64,000 nucleotides of DNA from NCBI RefSeq assembly GCF_049680855.1, contig NZ_JBMPGS010000002.1:124001-188000 (forward strand), written 5' to 3'. The notes below the pieces were generated by a model that saw only the letters and a program-made list of their open reading frames with translations, did not search any database and was not told the DNA's origin. This DNA comes from Salinimicrobium sp049680855 (lineage in GTDB: Bacteria; Bacteroidota; Bacteroidia; Flavobacteriales; Flavobacteriaceae). Positions 25,201 to 33,045 of this stretch are shown piece after piece. How positions within the stretch are numbered: the first letter of the stretch is position 1; every line of letters begins with the position of its first letter. The translations under genes were made by a program, and so were the position numbers.

Positions 25201-25237
25201 AAAAGGTCGTCTAAAATAGCATTTTAGACGACCTTTT
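25201..25237. terminator. Perfect 17-bp hairpin, bidirectional terminator
   Basis: A perfect 17-bp inverted repeat, AAAAGGTCGTCTAAAAT on the left and its complement on the right, with a 3-nt loop. It has A and T tracts at the two ends, so it works on both strands. It faces the acidic-protein gene (minus) ending at 25259 and lies downstream of the first terminator of the PfpI gene. Confidence 0.85.
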
Positions 25238-25258
25238 TATGTAGAACTGATATGTTAA

Positions 25259-25576
25259 TTAATCTTCATCTTCAGTGTCTTCGTCGAGATCTTCATTATT
25301 TTCACCCTTTTCAGGTATTTCAACAATAGGTTCATTAAAATCGGAATCGTCATAATCATCTTCATCAAAATTCGCCATGGTATTTTCTAGACGTGTACTC
25401 ACCTTCACCAGGTAAATAGCATCTTCTGTTCGCACCTCTACGGCATCTACAGTCTCATTTTTAGCGTTTTTAAAAGAAATTACCTGATCGTCATCATATC
25501 CATCAGGATATTTTTCCACTAACAGTCCCAGAATTTCAGGAGTCAGTTTCTTGTAATCAACAATGATACGTTTCAT
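25259..25576 (-). CDS. Conserved acidic protein, unknown function
   Basis: A 105-aa protein. Residues 1-70 form a conserved domain (RIIVDYKKLTPEILGLLVEKYPDGYDDDQVISF, VEVRTEDAIYLVKVS). The rest is very acidic (runs of Asp/Glu: DEDDYDDSDF, DLDEDTEDED), so the pI must be very low. I believe this small protein is widespread in Flavobacteriia, sometimes with unjustified functional names. No catalytic motif is visible. It is convergent with the PfpI gene and upstream of aroB on the opposite side. Confidence 0.8.
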   Translation of the reverse strand: MKRIIVDYKKLTPEILGLLVEKYPDGYDDDQVISFKNAKNETVDAVEVRTEDAIYLVKVSTRLENTMANFDEDDYDDSDFNEPIVEIPEKGENNEDLDEDTEDED

Positions 25577-25687
25577 AAAAGGGTACTTTGGTCATTCAAT
25601 AATAGCGAAAATAATAATTTCATATCCCGCCGGCGTTAAAAGAATTTAAAAATTTAAGATTAAAAGAATAAAATAACTAATTATAAT

Positions 25688-26767
25688 TTATTGTAAATCA
25701 GAGTAGTATTCAAAGGCCTGGTGAAGCAGTTCGTTTTCCACGGTCTTGTTGATTACAGGTTTACCTATATCTTCCAGAAGTACAAAATTTACATTTCCTC
25801 CTTCATTCTTTTTGTCAAACTTCATGAGGGAAATAATTTCTTTTCTGTCTTCAAGGTCAAAATTGACTTTGTTATAAGTGCTAATCAATGCCATTGAAAT
25901 TTCTTCAAGTTTAGCAGATGGAAAATCGCATAATTTTTCTGAAATAAAAGTAGCCATGATCATTCCTATTGCCACTGCTTCGCCATGAAGCAGTTTTTCT
26001 TTTGCAGGATGTTCCAAAAAATAAGATTCAATTGCATGACCTAAAGTGTGACCATAATTAAGGCTTTTTCTTATGTTCTTTTCTGTAGGGTCTTGCAGGA
26101 CAATATTTTCTTTTATCTCTATAGATTCCTGAATAAGATCATCAAGATCGTCCAGTGTAAACTGGTCAAGGTTAGTAAGTTTTTTCCAGTAATTTTCATT
26201 CTGAATGAGACCGTGTTTCAGCATTTCAGCTAAGCCGCTGCGCATTTCAGAAGCCGGTAAAGTTTCCAGAAAAGCAGTGCTAATAAGCACAAGTTTTGCG
26301 GGTTCTATAACACCAATCTGGTTTTTAAGATTCTCCAGATTCACTCCATTTTTACCACCCACAGCGGCATCAACCATTGCCAATAGAGTAGTGGGTACAT
26401 TGATCCAGGCAATTCCACGCTTAAATGTCGCAGCTACGAATCCGCCGAGATCTGTCACTACTCCGCCACCAAGATTTATCATTAGGCTTTTTCTATCTCC
26501 TCTCAATTCTGAAAGTACTTTCCAGATACTGCTGCAGGTATCAATAGTTTTATGGTTCTCTCCTGCATCCATTTCAATAACCTCAATTTCTCCAGGAGCT
26601 TTTAAATGATTTAAGAAAGAGGGGAGACAGAATTTATGCGTATTACTATCTACTAAAATAAAAATCTTAGAGAAGGAATGAGTGCTTATAAATTCATTCA
26701 TTTGTTCATAACCCAATTCGCCGTAGATCACGTTTCCGTTATTAGCATTTCTTTCTGAAACTTTCAT
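25688..26767 (-). CDS. aroB: 3-dehydroquinate synthase
   Basis: A 359-aa enzyme of the shikimate pathway that closes DAHP to 3-dehydroquinate using NAD+ and a divalent metal. Visible are the nucleotide-binding GGGVVTDLGGFVAATFKRG, the substrate segment VPTTLLAMVDAAVGGKNGVN, and the metal-ligand motifs in NYGHTLGHAIE and HGEAVAIGM. The length is normal. It is monocistronic, divergent from the proline dehydrogenase gene. Confidence 0.97.
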   Translation of the reverse strand: MKVSERNANNGNVIYGELGYEQMNEFISTHSFSKIFILVDSNTHKFCLPSFLNHLKAPGEIEVIEMDAGENHKTIDTCSSIWKVLSELRGDRKSLMINLGGGVVTDLGGFVAATFKRGIAWINVPTTLLAMVDAAVGGKNGVNLENLKNQIGVIEPAKLVLISTAFLETLPASEMRSGLAEMLKHGLIQNENYWKKLTNLDQFTLDDLDDLIQESIEIKENIVLQDPTEKNIRKSLNYGHTLGHAIESYFLEHPAKEKLLHGEAVAIGMIMATFISEKLCDFPSAKLEEISMALISTYNKVNFDLEDRKEIISLMKFDKKNEGGNVNFVLLEDIGKPVINKTVENELLHQAFEYYSDLQ

Positions 26768-26831
26768 ATTTCTTTAGCCTTTGAGGGGTCGAAAATAAGG
26801 AGAATTATTCTAATATCTTATCTCCAATAAT

Positions 26832-26839
26832 TATCTTTG
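26832..26839 (+). promoter_or_regulatory. Promoter -7 element of the proline dehydrogenase gene
   Basis: TATCTTTG fits TAnnTTTG and lies 18 bp before the ATG at 26858. Leader would be short. No clear -33 element was seen. Confidence 0.45.
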
Positions 26840-26857
26840 TGAGATTAAATTTACACA

Positions 26858-28072
26858 ATGATAACCAGAAAAATCTTTAATAATACCGAGATAGCTTTCC
26901 GACTCAAATCTGATGCTGAACTTGACCGGGCAATATTTATGTTTGAAGCCATAGATCGTCCATTTATGGTGAAAACGGGAACTGGCTTAACGAAGCTTGC
27001 CCTAAATATGCATCTTCCCGTAGAAGGTTTAATAAAAAAGACCATTTTCAACCAATTTTGTGGTGGGGAAACCGAAGAGGATTGTATGCCCGTTATAAAG
27101 AAAATGTACTCTAAGAACCTGCACGGAATTCTGGACTATTCTGTAGAAGGAAAAGAAAAGGAGAGCGAGTTCGACCGGGCAATAGAGAAGAAGGTAAACA
27201 TTGTGAAATTTATAAAGGATAAGGAAGAAATTCCCTTCGCAGTTTTTAAACCAACAGGAATCGGCCGGTTTGATATATGGCAAAAAGTTTCTGCCAACGC
27301 CAGCCTTAGTGTAGAAGAAGGAGAAGAGTGGAGACGTATTCGAAACCGGGTAAACAAAATTTGTGAGGAAGCCTATAAAAACGATGTGAGGTTACTCGCC
27401 GATGGTGAAGAAAGCTGGATGCAGGCCGCTGCAGATGATCTTATGGAAGAAATGATGTTTAAATATAATCGTGAAAAAGCCATTATATTTAATACCTTAC
27501 AATGCTACAGGTGGGACAGGATACAATATCTCAAAGATCTTCACAGTAGAGCAAAAGACCAGGGCTTTAAGGTAGGAGCCAAGATCGTACGCGGTGCTTA
27601 TATGGAAAAGGAAAATTCCCGGGCTAAAAAGATGAATTATCTATCGCCCATTTGCGAAAACAAGGAAGCAACAGATGTCAACTTCAATGGTGCTCTTACC
27701 TATTGCCTGGCACATTTAGAAGATATTTCCGTTTTTATTGGTACTCATAATGAAATGAGTAACTACCTGGCACTCCAGATCATGGAAGATAAAGGAATCG
27801 AGAAAAATGATGATCGTGTTTGGTTCTCGCAGTTGTATGGAATGAGTGAACATATTAGTTATAATTTAGCTGAAAAAGGTTATAATGTTGTGAAACTGGT
27901 ACCTTTTGGTCCTGTGCGTGAAGTGGTGCCATATCTTATTCGAAGAGCTGAAGAGAATACTTCTGTAAAAGGGCAAACCAGCAGGGAACTTGGCCTTCTT
28001 TACGAAGAAAGAAAAAGAAGAAGTGGTGAAACCATGAAGAGTAACAGGGAGGAAAGAGAACTTGTTAGCTAA
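26858..28072 (+). CDS. Proline dehydrogenase
   Basis: A 404-aa PRODH-domain flavoenzyme that oxidises proline to pyrroline-5-carboxylate and feeds electrons to quinone. The family pattern is visible: KFKPTGIGR-like (FAVFKPTGIGRFDI), VRLLADGEESWMQ, GAKIVRGAYMEKE, and the C-terminal LVPFGPVREVVPYLIRRAEENT where Arg residues bind the proline carboxylate. The monofunctional form (not fused to P5C dehydrogenase) is common in Bacteroidota. The stop overlaps the next gene by 11 bp. Confidence 0.95.
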   Translation: MITRKIFNNTEIAFRLKSDAELDRAIFMFEAIDRPFMVKTGTGLTKLALNMHLPVEGLIKKTIFNQFCGGETEEDCMPVIKKMYSKNLHGILDYSVEGKEKESEFDRAIEKKVNIVKFIKDKEEIPFAVFKPTGIGRFDIWQKVSANASLSVEEGEEWRRIRNRVNKICEEAYKNDVRLLADGEESWMQAAADDLMEEMMFKYNREKAIIFNTLQCYRWDRIQYLKDLHSRAKDQGFKVGAKIVRGAYMEKENSRAKKMNYLSPICENKEATDVNFNGALTYCLAHLEDISVFIGTHNEMSNYLALQIMEDKGIEKNDDRVWFSQLYGMSEHISYNLAEKGYNVVKLVPFGPVREVVPYLIRRAEENTSVKGQTSRELGLLYEERKRRSGETMKSNREERELVS

Positions 28073-28595
28073 ATTTATATTTTTCAGAATTCTAGGTTGG
28101 ACAATGACCGGACAATTTCCCAGCCACCTTAAAAAGTGTGTTGTCATTGTGGTTCCGCATACCAGCTGGCACGATTTCTACATGGGCCTGCTGGTTCGAA
28201 GACTAATGGGAGTGGATATTAAATATGTAGCCAAAAAGGAGCTTTTTAAACCTCCTTTTGGATGGTATTTTAAATGGATGGGAGGAACAGCACTTGATCG
28301 TACTCCGGGACAGAATAAAGTTGATGCCATCTCCAAAATATTCCAAAGCAAGTCAACATTTCGTCTCGCCATTGCTCCCGAAGGGACCCGCAAGAAAGTG
28401 GACCAATGGAAAACGGGATTTTACTACATTGCTAAACAGGCCCATGTCCCAATTATCATGGTTGCTTTTGATTATGGAAAAAAATGTGTGAAAATTTCAG
28501 AACCCTTTACTCCTTCTGAAGATCGTGAGTCCGATTTTCAGAAAATAAAGGAATTCTACCGTGGAGTGGAGGGAAAGGTGGTACATTACAGCTAA
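28062..28595 (+). CDS. 1-acyl-sn-glycerol-3-phosphate acyltransferase (PlsC-like)
   Basis: A 177-aa acyltransferase. The start is most likely TTG at 28062, giving LAKFIFFRILGW before the first hydrophobic block; no ATG lies upstream of the catalytic motif other than the internal one in TMTGQF. The HX4D motif is HTSWHD and the second motif is PEGTRKK, both diagnostic of PlsC-type enzymes. It is shorter than most PlsC proteins (about 240 aa), as in the short single-domain branch. The gene overlaps the proline dehydrogenase end by 11 bp, so it is co-expressed with it. Confidence 0.9.
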   Translation: MLAKFIFFRILGWTMTGQFPSHLKKCVVIVVPHTSWHDFYMGLLVRRLMGVDIKYVAKKELFKPPFGWYFKWMGGTALDRTPGQNKVDAISKIFQSKSTFRLAIAPEGTRKKVDQWKTGFYYIAKQAHVPIIMVAFDYGKKCVKISEPFTPSEDRESDFQKIKEFYRGVEGKVVHYS

Positions 28596-28612
28596 ATCTA
28601 AATATTACAAAC

Positions 28613-28705
28613 AAAAAGGTTGTTCCGAAAGCTGCTGAATCGTAATTCTGAAAAAACTATTTTAGAAATACACTTATAAAACAGGCTTTTAGAACAACCT
28701 TTTTT
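28613..28705. terminator. Long-loop hairpin terminator between convergent genes
   Basis: A-tract plus GGTTGTTC (28613-28625) pairs with GAACAACC plus T-tract (28692-28705). The loop is about 66 nt, far longer than usual, with a GAAAGC / GCTTTT continuation at its base. It lies between the convergent PlsC-like and baeRF7-like genes and should act in both directions. The loop may contain an insertion. Confidence 0.55.
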
Positions 28706-28727
28706 GTCAACCAAAGTTCATTTGCTT

Positions 28728-29903
28728 TTAAGAATATCTAAAAACGGCATTTATCTTCGAATTTTTATTAGGCATAAATTCTCCTTCCATAAGAAAAACC
28801 TGTCCGCCCTGCTCGATCACTTTTTTGGCCGCAAGATTTAAAAGGGATAGGTTTCCAGAATTTTCCTCTTCATCAACCTGTACAGATGACATTGTCTCAT
28901 TATAATTTCCCCAAATATCTTCTCTGTTCTGAACGAATAACGTATCTACTTTACCTTCATAAATAGCCGGGAAAATATCGGAAATGCTTGAGGATGTTCT
29001 TTCAGGATTAATCTCCTTAAATTCTTCTACTTTCTTATCCAGTCCTTTTCTAAAATAAGGTTCCAGAACCTGTAGTGCTGCATCGTGAAGGTCGAACATG
29101 CCGTCATAATCTGCTTCAGGGTTGCCGGGAACTACATGGTGATACAAATGTTTGTAGCGGCTTACCTCTTTATATATCGGGAAATAAGAGTCCTGGCAGG
29201 CTACTACCAGTGGTACATTTTCGTTGTGCAAAATTCCGTAAATACCTTTATCTACAGCCCTGAAAAATCGCTCAATCTCATTTTTCCTGTCACGGCTGGC
29301 AGCTTCGTACCCATGTTGCGTAGAGGTACCATTGGCATTTGCACCAATGTTGTTGCGCTGTGTTTTATGTTTGCTGTTCTTTTCTTCATAATCGTAACCT
29401 ACTCTGTCCTCAAGTTGCGATGGCACAAGATCTTCGACTTCCACTTCTCCAATAGAATATTGAGTAGCTTCATATAATTTCACATCTTCCAATTGTAGTG
29501 AAAGCAAATAGAACCTTTGGTCGCGGTTTAGCATAGGTACCAGTGGCTTAATGTAGAAGTGATCTGAAACGTAAATATATGCTTCGAAATTTACCGGTAA
29601 AGTGAAATGTTCAAAAAACCCTTCGGAAAGAAAAATTGCAAGTCCGTCCGACTGGTGTCGCCAGAAATTTTTATCATCCAGCAAACCTTCCACCGGTTTC
29701 CCAAGGCTATCAATTTTTTCCTGATCCAGATTCATGGTTTTCAGTTTTTCAACCACTTTTTTCCATTGAGATTTTAGTTCTCCCTTAGCTTTTTCTTCAA
29801 GCACTTCTTTTCCCGCGCGCTGGGTGGGAATAAAAATTGATATACACGGTTGGTTATCAACATTTGCTAATTTTTTAAACTGTTCTTCTGTCAAAATTGG
29901 CAT
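28728..29903 (-). CDS. baeRF-family protein (archaeo-eukaryotic release factor-like)
   Basis: About 391 aa from ATG at 29903 (MPILTEEQFKKLANV); the longer frame from a TTG at 29933 adds only ten unlikely residues. The body has the order of the bacterial eRF1-like families: an N-terminal domain ending near LSEGFFEHFTLP, a middle domain (YLLSLQLEDVKLYEATQYSIGEV), and a C-terminal Rossmann-like domain (VPLVVACQDSYFPIYKEVS, GGQVFLMEGEFMPNKNSKINA). I believe it is the baeRF7 subgroup. No GGQ peptidyl-hydrolysis motif is seen, so it is unlikely to act as a termination factor on its own. Confidence 0.7.
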   Translation of the reverse strand: MPILTEEQFKKLANVDNQPCISIFIPTQRAGKEVLEEKAKGELKSQWKKVVEKLKTMNLDQEKIDSLGKPVEGLLDDKNFWRHQSDGLAIFLSEGFFEHFTLPVNFEAYIYVSDHFYIKPLVPMLNRDQRFYLLSLQLEDVKLYEATQYSIGEVEVEDLVPSQLEDRVGYDYEEKNSKHKTQRNNIGANANGTSTQHGYEAASRDRKNEIERFFRAVDKGIYGILHNENVPLVVACQDSYFPIYKEVSRYKHLYHHVVPGNPEADYDGMFDLHDAALQVLEPYFRKGLDKKVEEFKEINPERTSSSISDIFPAIYEGKVDTLFVQNREDIWGNYNETMSSVQVDEEENSGNLSLLNLAAKKVIEQGGQVFLMEGEFMPNKNSKINAVFRYS

Positions 29904-30096
29904 GGTTTTCTGTTTTTGGAGAGTAAACCACAAGTTTTTTCAGTAAAAAAACATCAGTGGTTACCCTGGTTATTATCAGTTTTTAAGTTACTTTATTTGA
30001 GGTTATTTACAAAGGAAAAGGAAGCAGACCACTCATAATTTTTCCTTAATTCATGCGGGTTTAGCCGTTAATTTTCTCTTAAGAAGATAGCTTAGA

Positions 30097-30936
30097 TTAC
30101 CACCAAACCACAAAGAAGCGCTGATAGTCTTGGGAGTTTTTTTTCATCCAGAGCAGGGGAGAACGTTTCTTTTCAATGAAAGTTTCCAGTTCTTCTTTTA
30201 TTTCTGAATAGGAATACCAATCCGTCCCTTTTTCGGGTAGGGTAGGCCAATCTGGTTTTTTGGGAGAAAAGAATTGGTACGAACCAAAAGACTGGTTTGT
30301 GAAATCTTGATACCTAATCCAAACACCCTGAATGCATTCATTGTTGATAAGTGGAAGATGCTTACCCACTTTTTCCAGAGGAACAAAAAGATTGGCTTTA
30401 AAAAGCGCTTTTTGGATTACTTTTTCAGGATCTATTTCGAAATGTTTAAGTAGGGGTGCTGCTTCTTGCTTATAGAGTAAGGGGAATTGCCGGTTTTCTA
30501 ACCTTAAAAGTTTTTTATGAAGGGAGTCCTTTTTATTGGGGCCAATCCAGCGATCTACTTCTTCGGGGAAAGTTGGGTCATAGAGATAAAATTTATAAAC
30601 CACCTCTACGTGTGAAATTGCTCCGGAATTCCTGTTTTTCAGAATAAAATCGAACTCTCCCAAAGTGACTTTATCAGAAAACACCTGTACGTTCTCTGCT
30701 AACACATCTTCATCTGAAAAATGATCAAGATATATCCTTAAAAATCGTTCTATTCGTTTTCCCAGCACCATTGCAGGCGGAAATAGTTCTATCTGGAGTT
30801 CTTCAGCAGATATATTTTCATCAAGAACGTATTGCGAAAAAGATGACAAAGAATGATCCCGCCAAAGCGGCGGAGTTTTTAGGAATCCCAGAAACTGGTT
30901 TAAAAATGCCCTTTTTGATGCATATGTATTCTGCAT
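30097..30936 (-). CDS. DUF1853 family protein
   Basis: A 279-aa protein of the DUF1853 family. A central GEFDFIL ... HVEVVYKFYLY region has the D-x(n)-E-x-K-like pattern of a PD-(D/E)XK nuclease core; I treat this as tentative. Its ATG overlaps the stop of the AI-2E transporter gene (TAATG), so the two are co-translated. DUF1853 members have no settled biochemical role. Confidence 0.8.
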   Translation of the reverse strand: MQNTYASKRAFLNQFLGFLKTPPLWRDHSLSSFSQYVLDENISAEELQIELFPPAMVLGKRIERFLRIYLDHFSDEDVLAENVQVFSDKVTLGEFDFILKNRNSGAISHVEVVYKFYLYDPTFPEEVDRWIGPNKKDSLHKKLLRLENRQFPLLYKQEAAPLLKHFEIDPEKVIQKALFKANLFVPLEKVGKHLPLINNECIQGVWIRYQDFTNQSFGSYQFFSPKKPDWPTLPEKGTDWYSYSEIKEELETFIEKKRSPLLWMKKNSQDYQRFFVVWW

Positions 30937-32000
30937 TATTCTGAAGAATCGCCTTTACTCAACAAATATCCAAAAGGCTGAAGTGGACGTACGTGCAAAA
31001 GGATCACATTGATAATTGCCAAAATAGGGATAGATAAGACCATTCCTGGGACACCCCAAACCATATTCCCAATAATAACAGCAAGAATTACAAAGAAAGG
31101 ATGAAGGTCAACCTGATCTCCCACCACGTAAGGCTCTAGGATATAACTTTCTACAAATTGCGCAATAGAAAAAGTCACAATAATACCAATTAATACGCCA
31201 CTTTGGCCAGAAGTGAGATATCCAAATGCCATTGCCATTCCAAAGCCAATGATATTCCCAATGTATGGCACAAGGCTAAGGGCGGCCGCAAGAACACTTA
31301 TAAGTATAAAATTACTCACCCCTGATATTCCGAGTCCAATGGAGTATAATACTGCTAAAAGGCCAATAAGAATAAGCTTTCCAACAAGGTACCTCTGAGT
31401 TACTTTGGCCGATTCTTCGATGACTTTTTTGACATCTTTCTGCCTTTTATCCGGAAATAGCTTTAAAAGGAATTTCTTAAACCTGTGTCTATAATTGAGA
31501 ATGAAAAATATGTAGATAAAGGTGAGCAGGTAGTCTGCAAAAAAGCCCATTACCTGACTAAAAAAACTGGCTGCCTGTTGCCCGGGATTGGATGTTTTTC
31601 CTAAAAATGGAATAGAATTGCCTCCCTGGGACTGTTGCAGGTCCTTCTCCTGAAGCGGAGTATGTTCCAGCACAAAACTCTGCAGCTTTTCGATCTTTGG
31701 GTTCATGGTTTCCTGGATCTGAGGCCATTTGTCTACCACATTTTTCACCTGGAAGGAAACCAGGGCTACAAAACCTACAGAAACAAGAAATATTATGAAA
31801 GTATTGAGTAGGGAAGCCACAGGGCGGTTCATTACACCATTTTCCATCTTTTGAGATAACGGTACTACAAGCAGGGCAAGAATTATCCCCGCAGTAAGTG
31901 GAATAAGAAAAGATTTAGCTGCTGCGAGCCCCAGAAAGAAAAAGTAAAGAGCAATAATGACGAGAGTTGAATAAAAAAGTATTTTTTTGCCTTTAGTCAT
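30936..32000 (-). CDS. AI-2E family transporter (PerM-like)
   Basis: About 354 aa from ATG at 32000 (MTKGKKILFYSTLV); an alternative ATG is at 32009. The frame runs open to 32105, but the extra codons do not resemble the family. About eight hydrophobic segments are seen, with the typical middle (SVGFVALVSFQVKNVVDKWPQI) and C-terminal helices (GLGISGVSNFILISVLAAALSLVPYIGNIIGF). Members such as E. coli TqsA were named for AI-2 export; others export sodium or protons, so the substrate is uncertain. It overlaps the DUF1853 start. Confidence 0.9.
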   Translation of the reverse strand: MTKGKKILFYSTLVIIALYFFFLGLAAAKSFLIPLTAGIILALLVVPLSQKMENGVMNRPVASLLNTFIIFLVSVGFVALVSFQVKNVVDKWPQIQETMNPKIEKLQSFVLEHTPLQEKDLQQSQGGNSIPFLGKTSNPGQQAASFFSQVMGFFADYLLTFIYIFFILNYRHRFKKFLLKLFPDKRQKDVKKVIEESAKVTQRYLVGKLILIGLLAVLYSIGLGISGVSNFILISVLAAALSLVPYIGNIIGFGMAMAFGYLTSGQSGVLIGIIVTFSIAQFVESYILEPYVVGDQVDLHPFFVILAVIIGNMVWGVPGMVLSIPILAIINVILLHVRPLQPFGYLLSKGDSSE

Positions 32001-32151
32001 TTCTTCCATTTCTATAGAATTTGAAGAAGTGAATATACAAAACCTGTTGCCAAAAAGATGTAAGTAAAAGTTAAAGGAGGAGAGGGAAATCGTTAGATAG
32101 AACATGGAGAAAAGATATATATCCTGCTCTAAGTAATATTCAAAATCTCTT

Positions 32152-32159
32152 TACATTTG
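32152..32159 (+). promoter_or_regulatory. Promoter -7 element of truA
   Basis: TACATTTG fits TAnnTTTG. It lies 17 bp before the TTG start at 32177, so the leader is short. This supports TTG as the real start because there is no in-frame ATG between here and the conserved N-terminus. Confidence 0.55.
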
Positions 32160-32176
32160 AGCAAATTAATTATTCT

Positions 32177-32962
32177 TTGCAACGACAACGTTACTATTAT
32201 CTAATCGAAATCCAGTACCTGGGTTACCGTTTGCATGGCTGGCAACGTCAACCAGGTTTAAAAACCATAGAAGGGCTTATCAAAAAAACCCTGAAATTTA
32301 TTCTGGAGGACACTCGCTTCAAGATTTTAGGTGCAGGCAGGACAGACGCGATGGTTTCGGCCAGCCAAGCAGCCTTTGAGCTTTTTATTGATGAGCAGCC
32401 TCTAAATGATCTCCACGATTTTCTTAAGGAATTCAACAGGAATTTACCGCAGGATATTAGAGCGTTGAAAATTAAAGAAGTAGATGAAAAGTTCAACATC
32501 ATTCAGCATCCTAAAACGAAAGAATATGTTTACCTGTTCGCCTTCGGAAAAAAAAGCCATCCTTTTTGTGCTCCGCTGCTGGCCACTTTTCCTGAAGAAC
32601 TCGACGTAGCACTCATGATGAAAGGTGCCTCATGCTTTGAAGGTTTTCATAATTTTAGAAACTATTGTACCAGGCCTACAGAACATACTATCGTGGAGCG
32701 GGAAATTACCAAATGTGAGATCGTCAAAAATGACATTATTACGGCAAATTTTTTCCCCGAAGAAAGCTACGCCCTTAAAATATGCGGAAAAGGTTTTCTA
32801 CGGAATCAAATAAGGTTAATCATGGGTGCATTGGTACTTTTGGGGAGAAGTGAACTTGATCTTGAAGACATTAAACGCAGTCTTAAGGCCAAAACCCCTT
32901 ACCCCATGACCTATATCGCCCCCGGCAGCGGATTGATCCTAAACAGAGTGGAGTTTGAATAA
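32177..32962 (+). CDS. truA: tRNA pseudouridine synthase A
   Basis: A 261-aa enzyme that isomerises U38-U40 in the tRNA anticodon stem. The start is TTG, since the first ATG would delete the N-terminal YYYLIEIQYLGYRLHGWQRQPG, which is conserved in TruA. The catalytic Asp is in GAGRTDAMVSA. FRNYCTRP and GKGFLRNQIRLIMGALVLLG are the usual later motifs. Its length is close to the family norm. It is convergent with recQ, separated by 83 bp with no obvious terminator. Confidence 0.93.
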   Translation: MQRQRYYYLIEIQYLGYRLHGWQRQPGLKTIEGLIKKTLKFILEDTRFKILGAGRTDAMVSASQAAFELFIDEQPLNDLHDFLKEFNRNLPQDIRALKIKEVDEKFNIIQHPKTKEYVYLFAFGKKSHPFCAPLLATFPEELDVALMMKGASCFEGFHNFRNYCTRPTEHTIVEREITKCEIVKNDIITANFFPEESYALKICGKGFLRNQIRLIMGALVLLGRSELDLEDIKRSLKAKTPYPMTYIAPGSGLILNRVEFE

Positions 32963-33045
32963 TTAATTCCCTGTTTTCTTTGGACATTCCCAGAAGTTTT
33001 AAAGGCGGAGTCCACATTACGCATGAATATTCAAATATCTTCGCT

